Below are positions 7,369-14,368 of a DNA stretch of 64,000 nucleotides, one piece after another. Origin of the DNA: Brevibacillus fortis (lineage in GTDB: Bacteria > Bacillota > Bacilli > Brevibacillales > Brevibacillaceae); NCBI RefSeq assembly GCF_003013395.1, contig NZ_PXZM01000022.1:1-64000 (forward strand), given 5' to 3'. The notes under the pieces are model-generated. The model ran no database searches. It saw only the letters and a program-made list of their open reading frames with translations, and had not been told where the DNA came from. A program made the translations under genes and the position numbers. Numbering within the stretch: position 1 is the first letter of the stretch; the number at the start of each line of letters is the position of its first letter.

Positions 7369-7458
7369 TCATTGCCTTCTTTATCCGTCCCGATTGGGTC
7401 GTGCAAAGATACGTCTTTTTTGGTTTTTTTCAGACTTCTCAGATGCATGAGGATTTCA
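7369..7458 (-). pseudogene. 90-bp fragment of sigK (second copy)
   Basis: These 90 bases match 11650-11739 inside the intact sigK with two mismatches and no gap (88/90). On the minus strand they encode the equivalent of residues about 113-142 of pro-SigK ([20 protein letters not shown] region), and weak protein-level similarity continues for a few codons (ELTL for EITL). The upstream edge falls inside the AATGA pentamer (codons 112-113) in sigK, here changed to ATTGA. AATGA is the reported crossover core of the B. subtilis skin element. Serine-recombinase relics flank it on both sides. I infer a leftover attachment-site half of a sigK-intervening element. Confidence 0.85.
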
Positions 7459-7490
7459 ATCTAATTGTCAAAAGGGGAGCAGGAACGAAT

Positions 7491-7760
7491 TTAGAACGTG
7501 TATATCTCCACGCTCTCTTCATAAACTCTAACTTCCCTAACTGCGTGACGGATCAGCTCTTTTTTATCCTCAAAGTTTAGCTCATCCTGAGCTTTTGATA
7601 AATAAATTTCAGCAGCTTCTTAGATCAAGTTTCGACTATACTCATAATCGACCTGCTGTTTTGTTTGATCCAGCAGCTCGTTTAAACGTTGATTCAGTTT
7701 ATCTTCCTTTTCCTTCAATTTACTAGAAACTTGTAGCAATTCATGAAAACTATCCCAAAA
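7491..7760 (-). pseudogene. second serine-recombinase C-terminal relic
   Basis: The minus strand is open from a TAA at 7763 to TAA at 7491-7493 with one internal TAA (7620-7622). It reads WDSFHELLQVSSKLKEKEDK, a coiled coil ELLDQTKQQVDYEYSRNLI, then FEDKKELIRHAVREVRVYEE and VEIYTF. The coiled coil followed by F-E/D-x-K-K-x-L-I-R-x-x-V-x-x-V-x-V is typical of the C-terminal arm of large serine recombinases. No start codon and no catalytic domain remain. Its stop lies 33 bases from the sigK-fragment edge, where a skin-type integrase gene would be expected. Family assignment is by pattern only and less certain than for the relic at 7163. Confidence 0.5.
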
Positions 7761-7825
7761 TTACCACAATATTCTTCATATCATAGTGGTATATTATTTA
7801 AATAAAAAATAAGGAGATGACGATA

Positions 7826-8038
7826 ATGAATAGATATTTAATAGGTTTAATATTCTCCATATTAATAATAATCTTTTCGGTAGTAAGTTTATTCTTTAGA
7901 ATGAACCCACCCAATACTGTTGGAGTTGTGCCTTCCGGAAATTTAAGCTCCCAAACATACCTTAATTTCGCAATTCAGTTACTAACAGGAATAAGTTTCT
8001 TCATCTTTTTCATCACTTCCCTGAAAAGAAAAAAATAA
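7826..8038 (+). CDS. small membrane protein, unknown function
   Basis: A 70-residue protein. AAGGAG (7811-7816) directly abuts an in-frame ATG at 7817, so the ATG at 7826, 9 bases further, is the likely start. Two transmembrane helices (about residues 5-24 and 45-63) enclose a polar loop (MNPPNTVGVVPSGNLSSQ), and the tail is basic (LKRKK), predicting a small hairpin membrane protein with both ends inside. Not recognised. It begins the stretch between the recombinase relic and the spore-surface gene. Confidence 0.6.
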   Translation: MNRYLIGLIFSILIIIFSVVSLFFRMNPPNTVGVVPSGNLSSQTYLNFAIQLLTGISFFIFFITSLKRKK

Positions 8039-8374
8039 TTTAAAAAGTACTGGTAAAGTTTTGATAAATATGCACACCCTATGTCGCCCTCGATATCATG
8101 ACATCGTATTGAACGGGCAGCACACGCAGGCAGGCGGTCAACTGGACGAATATCGTAATGACCCTGAATGGTGCAATTTTTACTGGACGAGCAAAGACAA
8201 TCCGCAGCCAGAACGATTCGTTCAAAAAACAGCTTTTCAGCACAGACAGCTGTTTGGTTTACCTTTATTCAATATTTGATCCCACGAAATAATCCGGATA
8301 TTGTGGTTGGATCTTCAAACTCAACATTTTTGAATTTGCCTATTATTTTGTTGTTTAGCGCATCATTAGCCTAT
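8039..8374. other. unassigned spacer with open frames
   Basis: No supported gene. Two overlapping plus-strand frames are open through about 8080-8280 (one with WCNFYWTSKDNPQPERF, the other with VNWTNIVMTLNGAIFTGRA), but neither has a ribosome-binding site or a recognisable family. The segment is richer in G+C than its neighbours and may be the relic of a transferred gene. The last about 90 bases are AT-rich and lead into the sigma-K-like promoter. Confidence 0.4.
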
Positions 8375-8402
8375 ACCTAAATGACAATAGCCCCATAAAA
8401 TA
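8375..8402 (+). promoter_or_regulatory. sigma-K-type promoter for the spore-surface gene
   Basis: AC at 8375-8376, a 17-base spacer, then CATAAAATA at 8394-8402 fits the sigma-K consensus (AC, 16-17 bases, CATANNNTA). The predicted start near 8409 would leave a 37-base leader carrying AAAGGAG about 10 bases before the ATG at 8446. A mother-cell late sporulation promoter suits a spore coat or exosporium protein. Confidence 0.55.
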
Positions 8403-8445
8403 TAACGATCTTATATGGAAAATCTCAAGAGAAAGGAGTGTAAGA

Positions 8446-10107
8446 ATGACTCAACTTGCTTATGTGGCCAATAGAGGCTCACACAATATCTCTGTAATTG
8501 ATGTAGATCCAGCAAGTCCCACCTTCAATACCGAGATTAATCTGATTTCAGTCTCCGGGATGACTCCACTCGTAATTGCAGTCACACCGGATACAACACG
8601 TGCATATGTCACGAACAATACCTCCGGTGATGTCTCCGTGATCGATACGAATCCCGCCAGTCCTACCTTCAACACCCAAATTAAACTGATACCGCTGTTG
8701 GGAATCGGATCCGCCCCCACGGGTATAGTGATCAATCTTGACGGTACTCGCGCATACGTTGCGAATCAAATGTCCGACAATCTCTCCATAATTGACATAA
8801 ATCCTGCCAGTCCAACATTCAATACCATGACGGGAACAATCGGATTGACAGGAATGGGGCCAAGCGTTCTAAAGATCACCCCGGACGGCACACGCATTTA
8901 TGTACCGAATATCAATTCGGCCAATGTCTCTGTAATCGATATCAATCCCGCCAACCCCACCTTCAATACCCAAATTGACCTGATAAATCTAACAGGATCA
9001 GGTCCGCTTGACGTAGCTTTCACTCCAGACGGCAATCGCGCCTATGTCACCATGCTAAACTCCAACAGGGTCTCCGTTATTGATACGAACCCAGCCAGCC
9101 CCACCTATAACACCGAGATCATGAGTATCATCTTAACTGGAAACACTCCTATAGCCATTCTGATCACCTCGGATGGCACACGTGGTTATGTTACCAATTT
9201 GTTTTCCCCTAATGTATCCGTAATCGACACGAACCCAGCCAGTCCCACTTTCAACACGGAGATCTTGCTAATTCCGCTCTCTGGGTCTGGCCACGCCGGT
9301 ATTGCGATAACTCAGGATCGCACTCGCGCTTACGTCACGAATGCATTTTCTGACAATGTTTCGGTGATCGACACGAATCCCGCGAGTCCCACCTACAATA
9401 CCGAGATCGATCTGATTGAAGTATCTGGAACCTTTCTCGCCGGAGTCGTGATCATTCTTTTCCCAGCGCCTCCCCTCCCTCTAATACCAACGGAGTGCAT
9501 CCGCGTTCAAAAGGTATATGACTGGGTAGTATTAGCGAACAGTTACCGAAACAAGATTGCCGTCGCCGACGATTGTAAAGCTTTGGTAGACGCAGCTATA
9601 CTGGCTGGGCAAGATATTACGTTCTCCTGCATTGAGTTTCTTTCTCCTGATCCTTCATGCAATATCGTCAGTATTCGCCGCGAGAACATTACAGTCGGTG
9701 GGACGACTGTTCGGGTCGGGGTCGTTCGCTTCGTGTTCGGAGCCACTGTGCTGGTTCGCATCTTCGCAGATGGAGCATTTCTCTGCGATTTCACGGCCAC
9801 AGTGCAATTCGATCAGGAAGTCGTTCTCTGCCTGCCTGAACCGCTCGATGAGGACAATATCCTGTGCCATATCAGCGCTTTTGAGTGCTTACCAACCGGT
9901 ACCGTTCTCCTCGGCGGCATGGTTCAACTCGACATCATTGTGTGCGTAGAAATCCAGGTAGAAGCAGAAGTGAAGCTGGAAGTATTGGCAAAATTCTGCG
10001 CACCGCGTCCAAACAACATTCCGATCCCATCGCCAACACCATCTTTCCGTTGCCCGCCGATCTTGTTCCCGCCACAGTGCCCGAATATTTTCCCGCGTGG
10101 AAACTGA
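8446..10107 (+). CDS. seven-bladed YVTN beta-propeller spore-surface-like protein
   Basis: A 553-residue protein starting at ATG after AGAAAGGAG. Residues 4-340 contain seven repeats of about 48 residues, each (A/G/I)YV(T/A)N...NVSVIDTNPASPTFNT...LTG...TPDGTR, the YVTN/NHL-like repeat that builds a seven-bladed propeller. There is no signal peptide. After a Pro-rich hinge (PAPPLPLIP), residues about 350-553 form a Cys-rich domain opening with ECIRVQKVYDWVV and ending with a Pro-rich tail (PSPTPSFRCPP). I recall this CIRVQKVYDWVV-type domain in spore coat and exosporium proteins of Bacillales, where cysteines cross-link the layer. The sigma-K-like promoter and neighbouring sigK support late mother-cell expression. 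Exact role and location are inferred. Confidence 0.8.
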   Translation: MTQLAYVANRGSHNISVIDVDPASPTFNTEINLISVSGMTPLVIAVTPDTTRAYVTNNTSGDVSVIDTNPASPTFNTQIKLIPLLGIGSAPTGIVINLDGTRAYVANQMSDNLSIIDINPASPTFNTMTGTIGLTGMGPSVLKITPDGTRIYVPNINSANVSVIDINPANPTFNTQIDLINLTGSGPLDVAFTPDGNRAYVTMLNSNRVSVIDTNPASPTYNTEIMSIILTGNTPIAILITSDGTRGYVTNLFSPNVSVIDTNPASPTFNTEILLIPLSGSGHAGIAITQDRTRAYVTNAFSDNVSVIDTNPASPTYNTEIDLIEVSGTFLAGVVIILFPAPPLPLIPTECIRVQKVYDWVVLANSYRNKIAVADDCKALVDAAILAGQDITFSCIEFLSPDPSCNIVSIRRENITVGGTTVRVGVVRFVFGATVLVRIFADGAFLCDFTATVQFDQEVVLCLPEPLDEDNILCHISAFECLPTGTVLLGGMVQLDIIVCVEIQVEAEVKLEVLAKFCAPRPNNIPIPSPTPSFRCPPILFPPQCPNIFPRGN

Positions 10108-10264
10108 GACGGCCTGCGAACAGTCAATGCTCTCTTGACCAACTCCCCTGTCTTCTACAACAGGTTGGCAGAATCAGATACAGAACAATTACTCGTCGGT
10201 ATATGCCCGAGTCGCGATCCGGGAAGCACATGTTCGTAGCAAAGTTGTTGTGTCATGAAAAATA

Positions 10265-10295
10265 AAAAGGCACTCAGATCATTCCGAGTGTTTTT
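10265..10295 (+). terminator. rho-independent terminator
   Basis: CACTC (10271-10275) pairs with GAGTG (10286-10290), flanked by AAAAAGG and TTTTTCG, so it is usable on both strands. It ends the spore-surface transcript about 160 bases after its stop; that spacer holds no other gene. Confidence 0.55.
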
Positions 10296-10387
10296 CGTGT
10301 AGAATTGGTCTTTCGTCAGTCCTAAATCGAGATAACATTGATGTCCTTCACCCTAGATGTGCTCAAATACTTCTCTTCGATGATCCA

Positions 10388-10482
10388 GCGCTCATCTTTC
10401 CAACTCCCCCTCGCGGCAAGCCCGTGATATACCATGGTTTGACGAAACCACCATGAGCTCCCATCATTGGGGGCTATTTTTT
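10388..10482. repeat. leader repeat, copy 2 (orphan ArpU leader)
   Basis: Copy of 2700-2793: the first 44 bases differ at one site, a central hairpin has diverged (ATGGTTT, gacg, AAACC), and the terminal AGCTCCC/GGGGGCT stem with T-tract is conserved. On the minus strand the ribosome-binding site and MSA codons survive, then the frame breaks into a 22-codon stretch ending VKDINVISI and TAG at 10322, so no ArpU gene follows. It is evidence for a deletion that fused two phage genes. Confidence 0.65.
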
Positions 10483-10501
10483 ATTTTAGGAGGAGTTACC
10501 T

Positions 10502-10665
10502 ATGATCTTCTTTGCAGCATTATCTGGTGCCATTTTCATATTCGGAGTCTTTGAACCCTTAACCATATAATTAACAAAGAACGGAAGTACTTCCCTGATG
10601 TACTTATTACATCTTTTTTTTGTGGTCTTACTATTTTTCTTGTATTACTCACATTGTCCGATTAA
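10502..10665 (+). pseudogene. small membrane protein gene with one frameshift
   Basis: AGGAGGAG precedes ATG at 10502 by 6 bases, a very strong start. The frame encodes a hydrophobic helix (FFAALSGAIFIFGVFEP) and stops after 22 codons. Shifting by one base at CCC (about 10553) restores LNHIINKERKYFPDVLITS followed by a second helix (FFCGLTIFLVLLTLSD) and TAA at 10663-10665. The repaired product would be a 55-residue two-helix membrane protein. One deleted base explains the damage, so it is a recent pseudogene, unless the 22-residue peptide is itself functional. Confidence 0.55.
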
Positions 10666-10762
10666 CTGCTGAAATATTTTGTTAAATTAGGATGTTAATC
10701 TTTTGACGAATATGATTAAACTATTACTAAATACTTCAAGTTACCACCAAGGAGAACATGTG

Positions 10763-10864
10763 ATGAACAATGAACCTAACAAATTACTGTTATTAATCTG
10801 TTATGGAATCGTATTTTTTATAGGCTTTCTTATTATTGTTGGCATCATAAATTTTATAATCTAA
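10763..10864 (+). CDS. 33-residue single-helix membrane peptide
   Basis: AAGGAG lies 8 bases before ATG. A polar N terminus (MNNEPNK) precedes one continuous hydrophobic helix of about 25 residues (LLLLICYGIVFFIGF, then LIIVGIINFII) to the stop. Small one-helix peptides of this kind act as membrane-complex subunits or sporulation peptides in Bacilli. Not recognised; the strong ribosome-binding site is the main support. Confidence 0.5.
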   Translation: MNNEPNKLLLLICYGIVFFIGFLIIVGIINFII

Positions 10865-10884
10865 TTAGACTACTTTCTCTTTTG

Positions 10885-11055
10885 TTAAATAGCGATACCC
10901 TTTGCCTTTAGAAATCCCATGCAGTACCATGTAGTTGAAAAATTCGTTTCTTCATTCCATCGATGCTTCCCATCACGGTCGTACCACCATTCACCATCTT
11001 TCTTCCACCCCAATGCCTTCGCCACTTTCGCATCCAACTCACGTCCTGCTTGCAT
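10885..11055 (-). CDS. phage ABA-sandwich-like (BC1872-type) small protein, partial
   Basis: A 56-residue protein from ATG at 11055, preceded by AAGGTGAAGGGG. The start AGRELDAKVAKALGW recalls the opening of the phage ABA-sandwich/BC1872 family (G-R-E-L/M-D-A-x-V-A-x-x-V-M-G-W), followed by EWWYDRDGKHRW and NFSTTWYCMGFLKAKG. Family members are usually longer, so the end is probably lost or altered. Such proteins are phage early-region products of unknown function. The preceding open stretch ends 5 bases before its ATG. Confidence 0.5.
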   Translation of the reverse strand: MQAGRELDAKVAKALGWKKDGEWWYDRDGKHRWNEETNFSTTWYCMGFLKAKGIAI

Positions 11056-11060
11056 CCCCT

Positions 11061-11165
11061 TCACCTTGCTTCGATGAATCTGACCAAATCCTTCTCTTCT
11101 GGATCGTCTGACTTCTTTAGCAGCTCGAGCGATTTTGAATTAAGTATAGATTCTGGTCCTCCGTT
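11061..11165 (-). pseudogene. C-terminal fragment of an upstream phage gene
   Basis: A 34-codon open stretch without a start codon reads GGPESILNSKSLELLKKSDD, then PEEKDLVRFIEAR and TGA at 11061-11063. Charged helical sequence and tight spacing to the next ATG (5 bases) look like genuine coding sequence whose beginning is lost (in-frame TAG at 11166-11168). Family unknown. Confidence 0.35.
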
Positions 11166-11241
11166 CTATTGAGTCGTACAATCACCCCTCCATCTATGTC
11201 TTGCCCCAATAAGAGCCTCTTGTCCAGCATGCAAATAGAAA

Positions 11242-11267
11242 AGCCACCCGTCATCCGAGTGGCTTCA
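11242..11267. terminator. rho-independent terminator
   Basis: AAGCCACCCG pairs with CGAGTGGCTT around a 4-6 base loop, with one mismatch. It lies about 100 bases beyond the sigK stop codon and can end the sigK transcript on the minus strand. The remaining spacer to 11363 shows nothing else. Confidence 0.5.
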
Positions 11268-11363
11268 TCCTATTTACTTGTCTGTATTTTATAAGAATGT
11301 AAAATCTAGCCGCGAATAAACATCTCTTTGTTCCCCTCAAAATACTGCCTCCGCTTCGGAAAA

Positions 11364-12074
11364 CTAACGATTCTGCGGCTGCTTCGTCCGATAAAACTCA
11401 TTAAACAACTTCATTAGCGCTCGCTTTTCGATACGGGATACATACGAACGAGAAATGCCCAGCTCACGTGCAATTTCCCGCTGTGTCTTTTCTTTGTCCT
11501 GATCCAGACCAAACCTGCCGATGATGACCTCTTTTTCCCGCTCATCGAGGATGTGAATGTGCTGGTAAATTTTATTGGACTCCAGCTTGAGCTGCACAGC
11601 ATCGACCACTTCGTCTGTTTCTGTTCCAAGAACGTCGATCAAGGTGATCTCATTGCCCTCTTTATCCGTCCCGATCGGGTCGTGCAAAGATACGTCTTTT
11701 TTGGTTTTTTTCAGACTTCTCAGATGCATGAGGATTTCATTCTCAATACAACGCGCAGCATACGTAGCCAACTTGGTGCCCTTATCCACCTGATAACTCT
11801 CGATTGCTTTGATCAATCCAATGGTACCGATGGAAATCAGATCTTCACTGTCCTCACCGGTGTTCTCGAATTTCTTCACAATATGCGCCACCAAACGCAA
11901 ATTGTGCTCAATCAGCTTGTTGCGGGCGTAAGGGTCGCCTTTGGCCATGAGTCGGAGGAACTTTTCTTCTTCGGTGTCCTGGAGCGGTTGGGGGAAGGCA
12001 TTGTTCTTGACATAAGCCACAAACACAAGAAGTTCTTTAAAAACAAGGGAAAGCGCCGCAATAATGCTGGACAT
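11364..12074 (-). CDS. sigK: RNA polymerase sigma-K factor precursor (pro-SigK)
   Basis: A 236-residue late mother-cell sigma factor. The ATG at 12074 has GGAGG 8 bases upstream; an in-frame GTG at 12089 is not used. The N terminus is the membrane-binding pro-sequence ([19 protein letters not shown]), which the SpoIVFB protease removes before [11 protein letters not shown], here predicted between A20 and Y21. Region 2 follows ([40 protein letters not shown]) and region 4 with the DNA-binding helix ([20 protein letters not shown]). The gene is continuous, not split by a skin element, yet a second partial copy lies at 7369-7458. AATGA at codons 112-113 marks the homology break. A CATACAA motif at 12179-12185 could be a sigma-E -10. 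Confidence 0.96.
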   Translation of the reverse strand: MSSIIAALSLVFKELLVFVAYVKNNAFPQPLQDTEEEKFLRLMAKGDPYARNKLIEHNLRLVAHIVKKFENTGEDSEDLISIGTIGLIKAIESYQVDKGTKLATYAARCIENEILMHLRSLKKTKKDVSLHDPIGTDKEGNEITLIDVLGTETDEVVDAVQLKLESNKIYQHIHILDEREKEVIIGRFGLDQDKEKTQREIARELGISRSYVSRIEKRALMKLFNEFYRTKQPQNR

Positions 12075-12279
12075 GGCTGCCACCTCCACGTCTGGAATAG
12101 CTTACTTCTATCCTTATGTGGGCGGTTGCCTATGCGTGCCTGTACGCATGGAGTTGTTGTCGATTAATTCAGCGTTGCTTGTATGGGAAAGGATTCACAT
12201 TTGAACATATGGGTTGGAGCTTAGAAAAAATGAGATAGTTTGGTAAAATAAACAAAACATATGATTGGAGTGATCACCC

Positions 12280-12477
12280 ATGGTAGAATTTGGATCCGTG
12301 TCGCTCGAATGGGGGACTGTACTCATTCAGCTCTTTATCTTTTTAATGCCTTTGGTACTCGTCGTTGCTTGCTGCTTGTTCATCGTAAAACGCACGACAA
12401 CCAAGCAAAAAACCATTGATGAGCTGGAAAAGCGTGTTGCAGCACTCGAGCAAGAAATAAAGCGTCCGAAATTATAA
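12280..12477 (+). CDS. small membrane protein with coiled-coil tail
   Basis: A 65-residue protein; GGAG lies 9 bases before ATG. One transmembrane helix (about residues 14-37, with FLMPLVLVVACCLFIV) is followed by a basic turn (KRTTTKQK) and a heptad-like helix (IDELEKRVAALEQEI), so it is probably an inner-membrane anchor with a cytoplasmic coiled coil that oligomerises. Similar small proteins are common in Bacilli and have no assigned function. Divergent from sigK; its stop codon lies in the loop of its own terminator. Confidence 0.7.
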   Translation: MVEFGSVSLEWGTVLIQLFIFLMPLVLVVACCLFIVKRTTTKQKTIDELEKRVAALEQEIKRPKL

Positions 12478-12496
12478 CGGACGCTTCCCTTTTCCC
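12460..12496. terminator. terminator overlapping the end of the small membrane gene
   Basis: AAGCGTCCG (12460-12468) and CGGACGCTT (12478-12486) form a perfect 9-bp stem, followed by CCCTTTTCCCC. The stop codon of the gene at 12280 sits in the loop. It also lies just beyond the ankyrin remnant on the other strand and may serve both directions. Confidence 0.6.
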
Positions 12497-12596
12497 CTAT
12501 TCAAACAAAGCCATCATCTCTTCGTCTTCTCTCTCGCGCAATATCGTATGGTGTTTGCCCCTCATGGTCCTTGTTGTTAGGATTCGCCCCTGCTTC
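12497..12596 (-). pseudogene. ankyrin-repeat fragment
   Basis: In the same frame as the preceding Imm22-like gene and directly after its stop codon, the minus strand reads EAGANPNNKDHEGQTPYDIA, an ankyrin-repeat consensus (AGANPN...D..G.TPYDIA). A one-base shift then gives REREDEEMMALFE and TAG at 12497. It is the tail of an ankyrin protein whose front is missing. Ankyrin proteins are common immunity partners in toxin-immunity arrays, which fits the neighbourhood. Confidence 0.6.
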
Positions 12597-13025
12597 TTAC
12601 CGCTCTTCTGTCTCAAATACAAGTTTGGCAAGCAGGACCACTGGTGAATCTTTTTCTTGTCCGTCCTCTGTGAGATCGAACAATTTTTCGTTAATCGGAC
12701 CGTACCGCGATTCATTGCCGTACAGCAAAATCACATGTGGGTACTTGCCAATCTCCTCTGTTAGCTGTTTGGGCCATTCTTTTCTCTCTAGTGCCGCATT
12801 CATCGCATATTCGTTTTCCAAATATGTGAAGAAGTCCGCTCTGGCCTCTGCATCCTGTACCTCATGCACTTCAAAAAAATCCTCGTCCACCCATTCAAGG
12901 CCCGACGCTGTTAAAAAGCCAGACGGTCTCACTTCCCCGTCCTCATCGTAAACCGGTGTCAGAAAATCCGCTAGCTCATCAGAAGACTGCAAGGTCGTTC
13001 CCCATACCGTTACCACATTTCTCAT
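12597..13025 (-). CDS. Imm22-like immunity protein
   Basis: A 142-residue protein from ATG at 13025 with GGGGGGAAAG upstream. A longer open frame overlaps the end of the next gene and is rejected. It begins with MRNVVTVWGTTLQSSDELAD, the V-x-V/I-W-G-x-T/S opening of the Immunity protein 22 family, continues with GLEWVDEDFFEVHEV and YDED, and ends with a helical and strand part (YPHVILLYGNESRYG). Imm22 proteins protect against cognate polymorphic toxins. It lies 17 bases downstream of the SUKH-domain gene, probably one transcript. No toxin is visible in the window. Confidence 0.75.
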   Translation of the reverse strand: MRNVVTVWGTTLQSSDELADFLTPVYDEDGEVRPSGFLTASGLEWVDEDFFEVHEVQDAEARADFFTYLENEYAMNAALERKEWPKQLTEEIGKYPHVILLYGNESRYGPINEKLFDLTEDGQEKDSPVVLLAKLVFETEER

Positions 13026-13042
13026 TGTCTTTCCCCCCTCGT

Positions 13043-14368
13043 CTAATGCTTTGCTGTTTCCAAGGAAGAGCGAATGCGATCTACACGCTCCTTTTCCTTT
13101 CGCAGAATGGCTTTCTCGTACGCTACATCCAACAACCGATTGATTTCTTGCCAATTCGCTTCTCCAGAAGGCGACTCACCATTTGTCAGCATTTTCCCCC
13201 ATGCACTTAACGCAATCTGCCTTTGTGCTTCATTTCCGTCCAGCCAGCGAATAAGATCGTTCCATTGCGGACATGACATCGCAAATAGCTCATCCCAGCC
13301 TTCAATCGGGTACGCCACATGCGGTTCCATCCACAAAATGACTTCTTGTGAGCGAAAGTGATGCAAATGACTGTTGGCAGCATATCCTACCAGACATTCT
13401 TTTCTGGCAACGACTTCATCCATTTCAGCCAAAACTCGCTGCAAGCCTTCCTCTTCCGGCAAACAAGCTGCTGTTACATAAGCACGTAGGCTGGAGCCTA
13501 TCCGTTCATAATGTGGCCCGGACTCCCATAGCGAGCGTACCCAGCTCTCTGCCTTTTTGCTAACTGTCTCGACAATGAGCTGGCACCAGAGCAGCAGATT
13601 GCTTGATGAGGTTTCCTGCTCGATTTGTGTTACCCATTTTTGCAAAATCGGCTCCCAATCGTATTGAGTAAATGCCTCTTGGATGCGTGTATCTCCTGCA
13701 CCATGCATTTTTGCAAACAAGACCAGCTTCTCGAAATCTTGTGCCGCCTCTTCAAAGGTGAGCGTCCGATAGGTTTGCAGCCATTCTTTCCATTCTTGTG
13801 CGACTTGTCCTTCGACATCGAGTCCCTCTGCACCGGCAAGCGCTTCATAATTCCAGCACTCCGCCCCAATACAGCCCAACTCCGTGACTCGCTCAATGAA
13901 CTCAGTGAAGCTTTTACCGAGCAATAGAAACTCATCTGTCTCATGCCCCCAGGAATAGACGGGCGGGTCATCCACGTCTGTCGATAAATCGATCAGCAAC
14001 ATGTCGCCATTACCGCCGACGTGAAAACAGAGATACCTTTTCTCGTCCTCACTCTCTTCATCCCCGCCAAAGTACGGCCACTCAAACGCATCCAATGACC
14101 ATCCCAAATCTCCACTGAGCGAAAACGGATCTAACGCCCGTGATGGCAACGACCAATTTATTTGAACTTGACTGCTGCCCTCAAGCAAAATAGTACGGAT
14201 CGTCGCAGGAAAGCTGATCCCTAGACTTTCCTCTCTTCTTTCGATTTCTTCCAGCCCCACCGGTGGTTCTATGGTGAGCGGCCAAACCCGGGCCCCTTGT
14301 CGCTCCATATCATGCATAAGTAACTTCCACGCTTGAAACCACTTTTCCATTCTCTGCTGCATTGGCAT
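13043..14368 (-). CDS. SMI1/KNR4 (SUKH-1) domain immunity-type protein
   Basis: A 441-residue protein; AGAGGTC precedes ATG. Residues about 25-165 are a SUKH/SMI1-KNR4 domain: PPVGLEEIERREESLGISFP, ATIRTILLEGS, then RYLCFHVGGNGDMLLIDL and VYSWGHETDEFLLLGKSF. The remaining about 270 residues are helical and Trp-rich with no named domain (EWKEWLQTYRTLTFEEAAQD, PILQKWVTQIEQE). SUKH proteins are immunity factors for nuclease and deaminase toxins, but also occur as scaffolds. Being first in the unit with an Imm22-like gene and an ankyrin fragment supports an immunity role. The long C-terminal extension is unusual for simple SUKH proteins. Confidence 0.75.
   Translation of the reverse strand: MPMQQRMEKWFQAWKLLMHDMERQGARVWPLTIEPPVGLEEIERREESLGISFPATIRTILLEGSSQVQINWSLPSRALDPFSLSGDLGWSLDAFEWPYFGGDEESEDEKRYLCFHVGGNGDMLLIDLSTDVDDPPVYSWGHETDEFLLLGKSFTEFIERVTELGCIGAECWNYEALAGAEGLDVEGQVAQEWKEWLQTYRTLTFEEAAQDFEKLVLFAKMHGAGDTRIQEAFTQYDWEPILQKWVTQIEQETSSSNLLLWCQLIVETVSKKAESWVRSLWESGPHYERIGSSLRAYVTAACLPEEEGLQRVLAEMDEVVARKECLVGYAANSHLHHFRSQEVILWMEPHVAYPIEGWDELFAMSCPQWNDLIRWLDGNEAQRQIALSAWGKMLTNGESPSGEANWQEINRLLDVAYEKAILRKEKERVDRIRSSLETAKH

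Noticed and set aside
8061-8279. Plus-strand open frame of 72 codons before the spore-surface gene
   Set aside because: TTG start without ribosome-binding site, an overlapping frame is equally open, and no family is visible.
9543-10265. Several overlapping frames on both strands across the end of the propeller gene
   Set aside because: Shadows of the real plus-strand gene caused by its G+C-rich C-terminal part.
11553-12167. Plus-strand frame of 204 codons opposite sigK
   Set aside because: Antisense shadow of sigK.
12179-12212. Sigma-E promoter for sigK (CATACAA with CATATG upstream)
   Set aside because: The -10 resembles the consensus, but the A-rich -35 candidate is about 20 bases away instead of about 14, so it is mentioned only as a possibility under sigK.
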